Notes under the pieces: model-generated | The model's input: only the letters and a program-made list of their open reading frames with translations | Database searches by the model: none | Told to the model about the DNA's origin: nothing | Position numbers and translations under genes: made by a program | Source: Limiplasma sp958448555 | Lineage (GTDB): Bacteria > Bacillota > Clostridia > Christensenellales > Aristaeellaceae | NCBI GenBank assembly: GCA_958448555.1 | Contig: CAUDEL010000006.1 | Coordinates: 1 to 64,000, forward strand | DNA: 64,000 nucleotides | Direction: 5' to 3' | Part shown: positions 51,895-60,676 of the stretch, one piece after another | How positions within the stretch are numbered: the stretch's first letter is position 1 | Layout of the letters: every line of letters starts with the position of its first letter

Positions 51895-52335
51895 GTGTAT
51901 ACGATCGGCCAGGTTGCGGAGATGTTCCATTTGCCCATATCGACGCTGCGGTATTACGATAAGGAGGGCTTGTTTCCGGGGCTGGAGCGAAAGGCGGGCA
52001 TACGTCGGTTTACGGAGCAGGAGCTTGAGGCGCTGCGCGTGATCGAATGTCTGAAAAAAGCGGGGCTTGAGATCAGGGATATCCGGCAGTTTATGCACTG
52101 GTGCACACAGGGCGCCGCGACATATCGGCAGCGCTATGAGCTTTTCGTCCGGCAGCGCGCTGCCGTCGAGGCGGAAATGACGCGCATGCAGCGCACGCTG
52201 GACATGATCCGCTACAAATGCTGGTACTATGAAACAGCCATGAAAGAAGGCGGAGAGGAGAGGCTGAAAGCCCTTTCACCGTCGGAGATGCCGCAGGATG
52301 TTCGAAGGGCCTATGAGGGCGCACACCGGCCCTGA
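51895..52335 (+). CDS. MerR-family transcriptional regulator
   Basis: A 146-residue activator/repressor with a winged HTH (about 1-70, YTIGQVAEMFHLPISTLRYY) and a coiled dimer helix (about 75-120). The KAGLEIRDIRQFMHWCTQG segment is typical of the group that also includes multidrug and aldehyde sensors. No cysteine cluster of metal-sensing MerR proteins is visible. The GTG at 51895 is the start. Divergent from the DUF362 gene with a 19-bp-spacer promoter between them, so regulation of that gene is the straightforward inference. Confidence 0.9.
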   Translation: MYTIGQVAEMFHLPISTLRYYDKEGLFPGLERKAGIRRFTEQELEALRVIECLKKAGLEIRDIRQFMHWCTQGAATYRQRYELFVRQRAAVEAEMTRMQRTLDMIRYKCWYYETAMKEGGEERLKALSPSEMPQDVRRAYEGAHRP

Positions 52336-52516
52336 CGAAGGAACAGTCTGACTCGCGGCCGGTTCCATGCCTGCGCGACAGGGAGCGCGTGCTCTCACTG
52401 CGGCGTATTTCTGCCGCCGAAGACTTCAAATGGCGAAGCAAAAAGGAAAGTTTTCCTTGTGTGGCGAATCTACTCTTTGACAAGGTCCAAATTTTACGAA
52501 ACAAAGGAGAAAAGCG

Positions 52517-53674
52517 ATGCCCGGAAAACTCTTAATCATCCATGGCGGCGGGCCGACCTGCGTGCTGAACGCCTCCACATACGGCGCCATTGAGGAAGCA
52601 AAAAAACACCCGGAGCAAATCCAGGGCGTTTATGGCTGCATGGGCGGGGTCGCCGGTGTCCTGCGCCGGGATTTCCGCCGGATGGACACCCTGCCCCAGG
52701 AGCGGCTTTCGTTGCTGATGCAAACCCCGGGTACGGTCATCGGTTCCTCGCGTCATCCGCTGGAAGAGGCGGACTATCCAAAGCTGATGAAAATTCTTAA
52801 AGAAGAAGGCTTCGGCTACGTGCTCATGAGCGGCGGAAACGGCACCATGGACACCTGCGGCAAGCTCAACCGGGCCTGCAAAGAGGCCGGCATTTTGGTC
52901 AACGGCATCCCCAAAACCATCGACAACGACATTCAGGTCACGGATCATTCCCCGGGCTTTGGCAGTGCCGCGCGCTACATCGCCTCGGCGGTTCAGGCGG
53001 CGGGGGAGGATGTCAAAAGCCTGCCCATTCATGTTTGCATCATTGAAGCGATGGGCCGCAACGCCGGCTGGATTACCGCCGCTTCCGCCCTGGCCCGCCG
53101 CAGGCCCGGCGATGCGCCGCATCTGATTTACCTGCCGGAGACGCCCTTCGATGAGGAAGCTTTCCTCAGAGACGTGGCGCAGCTGCACCGGCGGCTTGGC
53201 GGCGTGGTTGTGGTGGCCAGCGAAGGGCTGAAAAACAAAGATGGCAAGCCCATTGTGCCGCCCATCTTTCAGACCGGGCGCGCCACCTATTACGGCGATG
53301 TAAGCGCCTACCTGGCGCAGCTGGTTATCCAAAAGCTGGGCATCAAGGCCCGTAGCGAGAAGCCCGGCCTGTTGGGCCGCGCCCAGACGGAGCTGCAATC
53401 CCCTGTGGACCGCGACGAGGCGGCGCTGGCGGGAGCGGAGGCGACGCGCGCCCTGGCGCAGGGACAGGGCGGCATCATGTCCGGGTTTGAGCGCCTTTCC
53501 ACCAGCCCCTATCGAATCCGCCTGATCCGGATTCCGTTGGAAAGCGTGATGCTCAAGGAACGCACGCTCCCACGGGATTACATCGCCCCGGGTGAAAACG
53601 ACGTGACGGGCGCCTTCGTGCAATGGGCCCGTCCCCTCATTGGGGAGGAGCTGCCACGGTATTTTGAGTGGTGA
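52517..53674 (+). CDS. 6-phosphofructokinase-like kinase with atypical active site
   Basis: A 385-residue PfkA-superfamily enzyme. The substrate loop PKTIDND is present, with catalytic D136; K133 replaces the glycine of ATP-type PFK, as in pyrophosphate-dependent forms. The metal-binding GGDG/GGDD motif reads GGNGTMDT with N108 instead of aspartate. EAMGRNAGW fits both groups. ATP or PPi use and the sugar substrate are thus uncertain. The family role is phosphorylation of fructose 6-phosphate or a related sugar phosphate. The ATG at 52517 has AAAGGAG upstream. It precedes a catabolic operon with aldolase and TIM-like enzymes that could use its product. Confidence 0.85.
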   Translation: MPGKLLIIHGGGPTCVLNASTYGAIEEAKKHPEQIQGVYGCMGGVAGVLRRDFRRMDTLPQERLSLLMQTPGTVIGSSRHPLEEADYPKLMKILKEEGFGYVLMSGGNGTMDTCGKLNRACKEAGILVNGIPKTIDNDIQVTDHSPGFGSAARYIASAVQAAGEDVKSLPIHVCIIEAMGRNAGWITAASALARRRPGDAPHLIYLPETPFDEEAFLRDVAQLHRRLGGVVVVASEGLKNKDGKPIVPPIFQTGRATYYGDVSAYLAQLVIQKLGIKARSEKPGLLGRAQTELQSPVDRDEAALAGAEATRALAQGQGGIMSGFERLSTSPYRIRLIRIPLESVMLKERTLPRDYIAPGENDVTGAFVQWARPLIGEELPRYFEW

Positions 53675-53707
53675 TGTTTCTCAAAAAGGATGATAGAATT
53701 TCACACT

Positions 53708-53736
53708 TTTCCTTCTCCTTTGCATGACGTTATAAT
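53708..53736 (+). promoter_or_regulatory. Probable promoter of the ABC/sugar operon
   Basis: TATAAT (53731-53736) is perfect; the -35 position 17 bp upstream reads TTTCCT. The region lies between the PFK-like gene and the permease gene, 42 bp before its start codon. Confidence 0.5.
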
Positions 53737-53777
53737 ATGTGTAACAAAACCGAGCGAAACAGCAAAGGAGAAGGGCC

Positions 53778-54566
53778 ATGAATGATTCTCAAAAGAGCAG
53801 CCTGTCCGATCGGATTCCAGCCCGGGTCTGGCTGCTCATTTCGTTTCTGGCAGCCATGCTTCTGTGGTATGTGCTGTCCATCATCCCCGCTACCTCCCGT
53901 GCTTTCCCCAACGTCGTCAAGGTCGTCCAAAGCATCGGCACGATGATTGATCGCGGCGTCCTGTGGAAGGACCTCTCCTCCAGCCTCATCTCCGTCATTT
54001 CCGGCTATGCGCTGGGGTTTGCCATCGCCCTGCCGGTGGCCATCCTGATGGCCTGGTACAAGCCGGTGCGCTACGTGATTGAGCCCTGGATTCAGTTTAT
54101 CCGCAACATCCCGCCCCTGGCGTATGTGCCGCTGATTGTCATCGCGGCGGGCGTGGGACGCAAGCCCCAGATCATCGTCATCACCATCGCCTGTTTCCTC
54201 ATCATGTGCGTCACGATCTACCAGGGCGTCATCAACGTGGATGAGACCCTCATCAAGGCCGCCCGCGTGCTGGGCGCCAACGACCGCGACATCTTCACCC
54301 GCGTCATCGCTCCCGCCACGCTGCCCTTCATCCTCACCGCCATCCGCTTGGGCGCCTCCGTGGCCCTGACCACCCTTATCGCCGCCGAATCCACCGGCGC
54401 CATGGCCGGATTGGGCATGCGCATCCGAAGCCTGAACAACAGCTTTGAATCCTCGCCCATGCTTTTGTATATCATCATCATCGGCATTTTGGGCATCACC
54501 ATTGAAAAGCTCATCAAGCTGGCGGAAAGGAGGCTCACCTCATGGCAGGAGAAGCGCGAAATCTGA
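53778..54566 (+). CDS. ABC importer permease (SsuC/TauC type)
   Basis: A 262-residue membrane protein with about six helices. The loop motif EAA-type signature appears as AARVLGANDRDIFTRVIAPA near residue 165, followed by TLPFILTAIRLG. The family imports sulfonates, taurine, nitrate, thiamine precursors and other small anions. The gene overlaps the ATPase gene by 25 bp. With the binding protein downstream it forms a complete importer at the head of a carbohydrate-type operon. Confidence 0.9.
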   Translation: MNDSQKSSLSDRIPARVWLLISFLAAMLLWYVLSIIPATSRAFPNVVKVVQSIGTMIDRGVLWKDLSSSLISVISGYALGFAIALPVAILMAWYKPVRYVIEPWIQFIRNIPPLAYVPLIVIAAGVGRKPQIIVITIACFLIMCVTIYQGVINVDETLIKAARVLGANDRDIFTRVIAPATLPFILTAIRLGASVALTTLIAAESTGAMAGLGMRIRSLNNSFESSPMLLYIIIIGILGITIEKLIKLAERRLTSWQEKREI

Positions 54567-55345
54567 GCGGGGACGTGCGCGTGAAAATCGATAACGTGCG
54601 CAAGGTCTTTAACACCCGCAAGGGCGAGATGGTCGCCCTCAACGGCGTGAGCCTGGACATCCACGACAACGAGTTCATCAGCGTGGTGGGCCCCTCCGGC
54701 TGCGGAAAGTCCACGTTGCTCAACATCATCGCCGGTCTGACCGCCCCTACCGACGGCAAGGTGTACTGCGACGGCAAGGAAGTCACCGGCACCGGCACTG
54801 AGCGCGGTGTGGTGTTCCAGCAGTATGCGCTCTTCCCCTGGCTGACGGTCAAGAAAAACGTGATGTTTGCGCTGGAAATGCGCGGCATCAAAAAGCAGGC
54901 CGCTCAGGAGGAGGCGATGAAATACCTGGAGATGGTTGACCTGGCCAAGTTTGCCGACCATTATCCCAAGGAGCTTTCCGGCGGCATGAAGCAGCGCGTC
55001 GCCATCGCCCGCGCTTACGCCGCGGAGCCGGAGGTGCTTTTGATGGACGAGCCCTTCGGCGCGCTGGACGCGCAGACCCGCACACAGCTTCAGACCGAGC
55101 TTTTGAATACCTGGGAGCACAAGAAAAAGACCTGCTTTTTCATCACCCATGACGTGGAGGAGGCGATCATCCTGGCCCAGCGCGTGGTCATCATGAGCGC
55201 CCGTCCCGGCCGCATCAAGGAGATCGTCGAGGTCAACATTCCCTATCCCCGCAACCAGGAGACCAAGCTTACCCCTGAGTTTAACGAGCTGAAGAACCGC
55301 ATCTGGAGCCAGGTCTATCAGGAGTATCTGGCGGTGCGCAAGTAG
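54542..55345 (+). CDS. ABC importer ATPase (SsuB/TauB type)
   Basis: A 267-residue ATPase energising the permease. Motifs: GPSGCGKSTLLNIIAG (Walker A), ELSGGMKQRVAIARAYAAEP (signature), VLLMDEPFGALDAQTRTQ (Walker B) and FFITHDVEEAIILAQRVVIM (switch). The form is that of nitrate/sulfonate/taurine-type ATPases. It overlaps the permease and is followed 63 bp later by the binding-protein gene, which has its own AAGGAGG site. Confidence 0.93.
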   Translation: MAGEARNLSGDVRVKIDNVRKVFNTRKGEMVALNGVSLDIHDNEFISVVGPSGCGKSTLLNIIAGLTAPTDGKVYCDGKEVTGTGTERGVVFQQYALFPWLTVKKNVMFALEMRGIKKQAAQEEAMKYLEMVDLAKFADHYPKELSGGMKQRVAIARAYAAEPEVLLMDEPFGALDAQTRTQLQTELLNTWEHKKKTCFFITHDVEEAIILAQRVVIMSARPGRIKEIVEVNIPYPRNQETKLTPEFNELKNRIWSQVYQEYLAVRK

Positions 55346-55408
55346 CATTTTCGCGGCACGTCCGCTGAAATGAGATCAGAAACCAATTTAAGCTAAGGAG
55401 GCATATTC

Positions 55409-56395
55409 ATGAAAAAGCTGGCTACCCTGCTTCTCGCTCTGGTTATGGCCTTTGCCGCAGTGGGCGGCGCGATGGCTCAGGCCGCTGAACCCGTGACCCT
55501 CAACGTGGCGTACATGCCCAACTACGGCAGCCTGTGGGCCATCGAAGCGGCCATTCAGAAGGGCTACCTGGCCGAGGAAGGCATCACCGTAAACCTTGTG
55601 GAATTCGCCGACGGCCCCACCATCATCGCGGCCATGGAAAGCGGATCCATCGATGTGGGCTACATCGGCCAGGGCGCCCATAAGCTGTGCGTCAACGGCC
55701 AGGCGACCATCTTCGCCCTCAGCCACATCTCCAACGGCGACATGCTCATCGGCGGCAAGGGGATCACCACCGTCGAGGATCTCAAGGGCAAGAGGGTGGC
55801 CTATTCCTCCGGCACCTCCTCCGAGGATATTCTTCTCAACAGCCTGACCAAGTACGGCCTGACCATGGACGATATCGAGGCCTTCGACATGGATGCCTCC
55901 GCCATCGTGACCGCGATGCTTTCCGGCGGCGTGGACGCCTGCGCCACCTGGAGCCCCAACAGCCTCAAGATCCTTGAGGAGATGCCCGACGCCGCCAAGC
56001 TGACCGACAACATGACCTTCTCCGACACCACCGTCTCCCTGGCCAGCTGGATCTGCATGCCCGGCTATGCCACCGAGAAGCGCGACGTGCTGGTGCGCTT
56101 CACCCGCGCCCTGTTCAAGGGTATGGATTACGCCGCGGAGGAGCACCACGACGAAGTGGCTCAGTGGGTGGCCGACCAGACCGCTACCGATTATGAGTCC
56201 GTGTACAATCAGCGCGGCGACGCCCTGTGGCTCACCGGCGAGGCCGTGGCCGCCGGCGCTGCTGACGGCACCGTGGAGGGCTACTACCTGCTCCAGCGCG
56301 ACACCTTTGTGGCGGCCGGCGCGATCGAGAAGGACCCCGTGCCCGAGGTCAAGGACTATGTGATGCTTGACCTGATGGTGGAAGCGGGCCAGTAA
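55409..56395 (+). CDS. ABC importer solute-binding protein (SsuA/NMT1 type)
   Basis: A 328-residue binding protein with signal peptide MKKLATLLLALVMAFAAVGG (cut near AMAQA). The body has NVAYMPNYGSLWAIEAAIQK, MESGSIDVGYIGQGAHKLCV and KRVAYSSGTSSEDILLNSL, typical of NMT1/THI5-like periplasmic proteins. No lipobox cysteine is seen. The ligand, probably a small anion or amine-containing acid, cannot be read from sequence. The ATG at 55409 follows AAGGAGG. A terminator just after the gene probably makes the importer mRNA more abundant than the downstream genes. Confidence 0.9.
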   Translation: MKKLATLLLALVMAFAAVGGAMAQAAEPVTLNVAYMPNYGSLWAIEAAIQKGYLAEEGITVNLVEFADGPTIIAAMESGSIDVGYIGQGAHKLCVNGQATIFALSHISNGDMLIGGKGITTVEDLKGKRVAYSSGTSSEDILLNSLTKYGLTMDDIEAFDMDASAIVTAMLSGGVDACATWSPNSLKILEEMPDAAKLTDNMTFSDTTVSLASWICMPGYATEKRDVLVRFTRALFKGMDYAAEEHHDEVAQWVADQTATDYESVYNQRGDALWLTGEAVAAGAADGTVEGYYLLQRDTFVAAGAIEKDPVPEVKDYVMLDLMVEAGQ

Positions 56396-56405
56396 CCGCC
56401 ACGCC

Positions 56406-56446
56406 AAAGCCATAGGCCGCCGTTTCGCTCGGCCTATGGCTTTTCG
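56406..56446 (+). terminator. Terminator or attenuator after the importer genes
   Basis: A 14-bp perfect stem, AAAGCCATAGGCCG with CGGCCTATGGCTTT (56406-56419, 56430-56443), with T-rich ends. It separates importer and kinase genes by 30 bp and could allow partial readthrough. Confidence 0.72.
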
Positions 56447-56472
56447 CGCATTTTCGGAAAGAAGGAGCCGCG

Positions 56473-57987
56473 ATGCTGTTTGTGCTGGTTGGATTCTTGC
56501 TGTTGGCTTCGGTGTGTTTGCTCTGCCTGAAAAAAACCCGTGAGCTGTGGTTTTTGCTGGGCATGTGCCTGAGCCTGATGCTTCAGTTCACCGGCATCCT
56601 CATCTTTATCGCCAAAAAGGGCGGCTACACCCACGACATCCTGCGCTTTCTGTTTTTCTCCCTCCAGATGAAAAACAAGGTGCAATACCTCTACATTACC
56701 CTGGATGTGCTGGGCTATATGATTGGCCTGGGGCGATACCTGTATCCACTGTTCCTGCTGGAGTTTGCCCTGCATTACTCCATGCTTCCCTTCGTACGCC
56801 GCCACCCCGCGGTTTCCCGCTGGGTGGCAGCGCTGCCCGCCATCACGCTGGTGTTCTATTATCCAACCCTGTTTAAACAACTGGTATCGCTTTGGCCATG
56901 GGCGCAGCATCTCCTGGTGCAGCTGAGCTATGGGTGGATCATCGCCTATGTCGCCGTCTCTCTTTTGCTGCTCCTGCAGGAGCTTTTCGCCATCACGCTT
57001 CGCTTTTGCAAGCGGCAGTTCGCCTATATCGTGCTGTACCTGACGGCGCTCAGCGGCCTGTACCTGATGTACTGCGGACAGGACCCCGCCCAGGTCTACC
57101 GCTTCTACAGCTATGATTATCTGTGGAACAAGGGGATCGGCTATCTCCAGTACGCGCCTACCATGGGCGGATATATTACGCTTGTGGTCATCAACGTCAT
57201 CTGCGGCTCGCTGGGCTTTTTCAGCCTTCTCAACTATACCCGGGACACCCTGCAAAGCGGATGGGAGGAGGTGGGGCTGGAGCGGAAATTCGACATCGCC
57301 CGGACCGGCGCCTCCGTGTTCGTCCACTCCATCAAAAACCAGCTTCTGGCCAATCGGGTGGTGGAGAAGCATATGTACCAGGAGCTGGAGAAGGAACAGC
57401 CGGACCTTGGATACCTGCGCGACTGTGTGGATCAGCTGCGGGACAACAATGAGCTGCTCCTGGCCCGCAGCGGCGAATTGTACAACACCGTCAAGCAAAA
57501 GACCGTGCTGCTCACGCCCGTGACCCTGCGGGAGATCTGGGAAACCACGATGGATCGCTTCCGCCGCAAATACCCTTGCGCCGCGGTGGAGGCACGGCTC
57601 GATGAGCAGAAGCAGGTGCTTGCGGATCGAAACTACTTCAGCGAAGCCCTCTACAACATCATGACCAACGCCTGGGAGGCCAATCTGGAAGCCGGACGCG
57701 GTGACCGGCCCATCAGCGTCTCCAGCCACATGGAGCGCCTTTGGACGGCGATTGAGGTTCGGGACCAGGGCGTGGGCATTTCCCGGGGGGCGCAGAAAAA
57801 AATCTTCGATCCCTTTTACTCCTCCAAAAACAGCAACACCAGCTGGGGCATGGGCCTGTATCATGCGCGCACCATCGTCCGTGCCCACTTGGGAAGCCTG
57901 CGGGTAGAAAGCGCGCCCGGACAGGGTACGGCGTTTTTGATCTTGCTTCCCCGCTACGATTCGCGTCAGCGCCGAAAGGAAGAATGA
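56473..57987 (+). CDS. Membrane sensor histidine kinase
   Basis: A 504-residue kinase. About seven hydrophobic helices fill residues 1-255. The phosphoacceptor H285 is in VHSIKNQLLANRVVEKHM, followed by N-box NIMTNAWEAN, G1 DQGVGISRGAQ and G2 SWGMGLYHARTIV. The large membrane sensor domain (MYCGQDPAQVYRFYSYDYLW) is not recognised. The start ATG at 56473 follows AAGGAGCC. Its response regulator gene starts 6 bp after its stop. It sits between an importer and sugar-phosphate enzymes, so it probably controls them. Confidence 0.88.
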   Translation: MLFVLVGFLLLASVCLLCLKKTRELWFLLGMCLSLMLQFTGILIFIAKKGGYTHDILRFLFFSLQMKNKVQYLYITLDVLGYMIGLGRYLYPLFLLEFALHYSMLPFVRRHPAVSRWVAALPAITLVFYYPTLFKQLVSLWPWAQHLLVQLSYGWIIAYVAVSLLLLLQELFAITLRFCKRQFAYIVLYLTALSGLYLMYCGQDPAQVYRFYSYDYLWNKGIGYLQYAPTMGGYITLVVINVICGSLGFFSLLNYTRDTLQSGWEEVGLERKFDIARTGASVFVHSIKNQLLANRVVEKHMYQELEKEQPDLGYLRDCVDQLRDNNELLLARSGELYNTVKQKTVLLTPVTLREIWETTMDRFRRKYPCAAVEARLDEQKQVLADRNYFSEALYNIMTNAWEANLEAGRGDRPISVSSHMERLWTAIEVRDQGVGISRGAQKKIFDPFYSSKNSNTSWGMGLYHARTIVRAHLGSLRVESAPGQGTAFLILLPRYDSRQRRKEE

Positions 57988-57993
57988 CAGACC

Positions 57994-58656
57994 ATGCGCA
58001 TTTTGATTGCCGAGGATTTCGATTTGCTCCGCGAGGATCTGCGCGCCATCCTCAGCGCGCAGCCGGATATGGAGGTGGTCGGGGAGGCAGCCACCGGCGC
58101 GGAGCTGGTGCGCCTGGCGGAACAGAGGGAATTCGACCTTGCGCTGGTGGATATTGAAATGGAAAATCCAACCGCGGGCATCCGCGCCGCCGAGCAGATT
58201 CTGGACCAACAGCCCGACAAACTGCTCATCTTTCTGACCGCGCATGAGACGGAGAACATGATTCTCATGTCCATGGGCGCGGGTGCGGTCGATTATATTG
58301 TCAAGGGCGTCTCCGACGAGGAGCTTTTGCTTCATATCCGCAAGGCCTGGGCGGGGGAAGCCATGCTGGAAAAACGCATCCAGCACGCGGTGCTCAAGGA
58401 ATATACCCGCCTGAGGCGCTCAGAGCAGAGCCTGCTGTTTTTTATCAACAACGTTTCCCAGCTGACCCCCACGGAGCGGGCGCTGGTGAGGTATCTGCTG
58501 GACGGGAAGAAGATCCGGGAAATCGCGCAGGAGCGCTATGTGGAGCAGGTGACGGTGAAAACCCAGGTCAAAAGCCTTCTGCGCAAATTCGGCTGCTCGC
58601 GCACCAAGGAGATCGTCAACATGATCCGCGATCTGAACGTAGAGCATCTGTTCTAA
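57994..58656 (+). CDS. NarL/LuxR-type response regulator
   Basis: A 220-residue regulator: receiver domain about 1-120 with E7, D8 and phosphoacceptor D53 (LALVDIEMENP), then the DNA-binding domain about 150-215. The C-terminal helix-turn-helix is LTPTERALVRYLLDGKKIRE with VKTQVKSLLRKFGCSRTKEI. A linker helix (about 120-145) is longer than usual. With the adjacent kinase it forms a two-component system within the operon, most likely regulating it. Confidence 0.9.
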   Translation: MRILIAEDFDLLREDLRAILSAQPDMEVVGEAATGAELVRLAEQREFDLALVDIEMENPTAGIRAAEQILDQQPDKLLIFLTAHETENMILMSMGAGAVDYIVKGVSDEELLLHIRKAWAGEAMLEKRIQHAVLKEYTRLRRSEQSLLFFINNVSQLTPTERALVRYLLDGKKIREIAQERYVEQVTVKTQVKSLLRKFGCSRTKEIVNMIRDLNVEHLF

Positions 58657-58676
58657 AACATAACGGGAGGAAAAAC

Positions 58677-59492
58677 ATGGAGTACTTCGAGATCAGCCGG
58701 GAGGAACTGGGACACGGCGCAAAAATCCCGCTCAAGAAGCTGGGGGATTCCGGGGAGGTATTCTACGAGCTGGCGCTGGAAATGCTGGAGCAAATCAAGA
58801 AAAACAACGCCCAGGGAACGCGTTCCGTGCTCATCTGTCCGGTGGGGCCGGTGGGCCAGTATCCCATCTTCGTGCGCCTGGTCAACGAGGGCCGCGTCAG
58901 CCTCAAAAACACCTGGTTTATCAACATGGACGAATATCTCAGCGATGATGAAACCTGGATCGACAAGGGGCACAAGCTCTCCTTCCGCGGGTTTATGGAC
59001 CGCGAGGTGTACAGCCGCATCGAACCGGATCTGGTGATGCCGCAAAGCCAGCGGATCTTTCCGGCCCCGCAGAACGTGGAGGCTGTGCCCGCCCTCATCA
59101 AAAAGCTTGGCGGCGTGGACCTGGCCGTGGGCGGAATCGGCATCAACGGCCATCTGGCCTTTAACGAGGCTCAGGACGAGCTGACGCCGGAGGCGTTTGC
59201 CGCGCTGCCTACCCGCGTGCTGTCTATCAGCCGGGAGACCCGTGTGGCCAACGCCATCGGGGACCTGAACGGCGCCATTGACGCCATGCCTGAAAAATGC
59301 GTCACCATCGGCATGGCGGAGATCCTCGGCGCCGCCCGCATCCGCATCGGCGTATTCAGGGACTGGCACCGTGCGGTCGTGCGTCAGGCGGCTTACGGGG
59401 AGGTTTCGGCCCACTTCCCGGCCACGCTTTTGCAGCGCCATCCCGACGCGGCAATCTACCTGAACCGAAACGCATCCGAACAACCCTTCTGA
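58677..59492 (+). CDS. NagB-like sugar-phosphate deaminase/isomerase with D-to-N change
   Basis: A 271-residue enzyme of the glucosamine-6-phosphate deaminase fold. D85 in FINMDEYLSDD matches the catalytic acid D72 of E. coli NagB. The ring-opening motif NDGHIAFNE reads GINGHLAFNE, with N157 replacing the conserved aspartate and H159 retained. The change suggests altered chemistry or substrate, so calling it strict glucosamine-6-phosphate deaminase would be overconfident. The next gene encodes a NagA-like deacetylase, so an amino sugar is still the best guess. Confidence 0.8.
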   Translation: MEYFEISREELGHGAKIPLKKLGDSGEVFYELALEMLEQIKKNNAQGTRSVLICPVGPVGQYPIFVRLVNEGRVSLKNTWFINMDEYLSDDETWIDKGHKLSFRGFMDREVYSRIEPDLVMPQSQRIFPAPQNVEAVPALIKKLGGVDLAVGGIGINGHLAFNEAQDELTPEAFAALPTRVLSISRETRVANAIGDLNGAIDAMPEKCVTIGMAEILGAARIRIGVFRDWHRAVVRQAAYGEVSAHFPATLLQRHPDAAIYLNRNASEQPF

Positions 59493-59503
59493 GGTGCGGC
59501 GAA

Positions 59504-60661
59504 ATGGAAAAAATGCTTTTGAAAAACGCCCTGATTTACCGGGACCATGCCTTCGCTCCGGGCGATGTCCTCTGCTCTCATGGGCGCATCGAGGCCGTCG
59601 GTCCCCGCCTGGAGGCGGAGGGCGCACAGACGGTGGACTGCCATGGCCTGCGGCTGGTTCCCGGCTTTATTGACGCGCATACCCACGGCGCGGCCGGGGT
59701 GGACGTCAATGCCGCGGACGAGGCAGGCCTGGAAAAAATCGCCGCCTTTTTCGCAAGCCAGGGCACCACGGCCTGGAACGCAAGCGTTCTGACGGATACG
59801 GAGGAAACCACCCTGCGCTGCCTGTCCTGCATCTGCGCGGTGCAAAAACGCCGGGGCTATGGCGCGCAGCTTCTGGGCGCGCATCTGGAAGGCCCGTTCC
59901 TGGCGCCGGAGTATAAGGGCGCCATGCCAGAGCACCTGCTGAAAAAAGGCAGCGCCGCGCTGCTTCGCCGCTATCAGGAAGCGTTTGAGGGCGTGGTGCG
60001 TTACCTGACGGTTTCGCCCGAGGTGGAAGGCGTGCCGGAGATGATCGCGCAAGTCAAAGACGAGGTACCCGTGGCCATCGGTCACTCGGGGGCGGACTAC
60101 GCCACGGCGATGGAGGCCATCCGCCTGGGCGCGCGGTGCGCCACGCACACCTTTAACGCCATGCGACTGTTCCACCAGCATGAGCCCGCGATCATGGGCG
60201 CGGTGATGGAATCGGACGTGTGGTGCGAGGCCATCTGCGACGGAAGGCATCTCCATCCCGCCTCGGTGCGTCTGCTGCTCAAGTGCAAGGGCTGGGACCG
60301 GGTCATGGCCGTGACCGACAGCATCATGGCCGCGGGGCTGCCGGACGGAAACTACCGGCTGGGCGTCAACGACGTGATCGTCAAGGACGGCGACGCCAAG
60401 CTCGCCGACACCGGCACGCGCGCCGGCAGCACGCTGACCATGATTCAGGCTTTGCGCAATCTGATCCGCTTTACCGGCCATCCCCTGGAGGATGCGCTGC
60501 CCCTGCTGAGTGAAAACCCCGCGGCGGCGCTGAGGCTGGATGACCGCAAGGGAAGGATTCAGCCGGGCCTGGACGCGGACCTGGTCCTGCTGGGAGAAAA
60601 GTTGGAAGTTGCCATGACCATCGTGGGCGGGCAGACCGTCTACTGTGCCTCAAAAGAATGA
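59504..60661 (+). CDS. NagA-like N-acetylglucosamine-6-phosphate deacetylase
   Basis: A 385-residue amidohydrolase. Metal and substrate residues are in FIDAHTHGAAGVDVN, HLEGPFLAPEYKGAMP (acidic ligand), IGHSGADYATAMEA, THTFNAMRLFHQHEPAIMG and VTDSIMAAGLPDG, the last holding the catalytic aspartate. Length is typical for NagA. It should remove an acetyl or similar acyl group from an amino-sugar phosphate. The ATG at 59504 is preceded by GAGGTGCGG. Downstream aldolase and TIM-like genes show that the sugar phosphate is broken down to three-carbon units. Confidence 0.88.
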   Translation: MEKMLLKNALIYRDHAFAPGDVLCSHGRIEAVGPRLEAEGAQTVDCHGLRLVPGFIDAHTHGAAGVDVNAADEAGLEKIAAFFASQGTTAWNASVLTDTEETTLRCLSCICAVQKRRGYGAQLLGAHLEGPFLAPEYKGAMPEHLLKKGSAALLRRYQEAFEGVVRYLTVSPEVEGVPEMIAQVKDEVPVAIGHSGADYATAMEAIRLGARCATHTFNAMRLFHQHEPAIMGAVMESDVWCEAICDGRHLHPASVRLLLKCKGWDRVMAVTDSIMAAGLPDGNYRLGVNDVIVKDGDAKLADTGTRAGSTLTMIQALRNLIRFTGHPLEDALPLLSENPAAALRLDDRKGRIQPGLDADLVLLGEKLEVAMTIVGGQTVYCASKE

Positions 60662-60676
60662 AAGGAGCGCCAAACC

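Noticed and set aside
56434..58386. 650-codon minus-strand frame under the two-component genes
   Set aside because: The plus strand encodes an obvious kinase and response regulator; the minus frame has no motifs.
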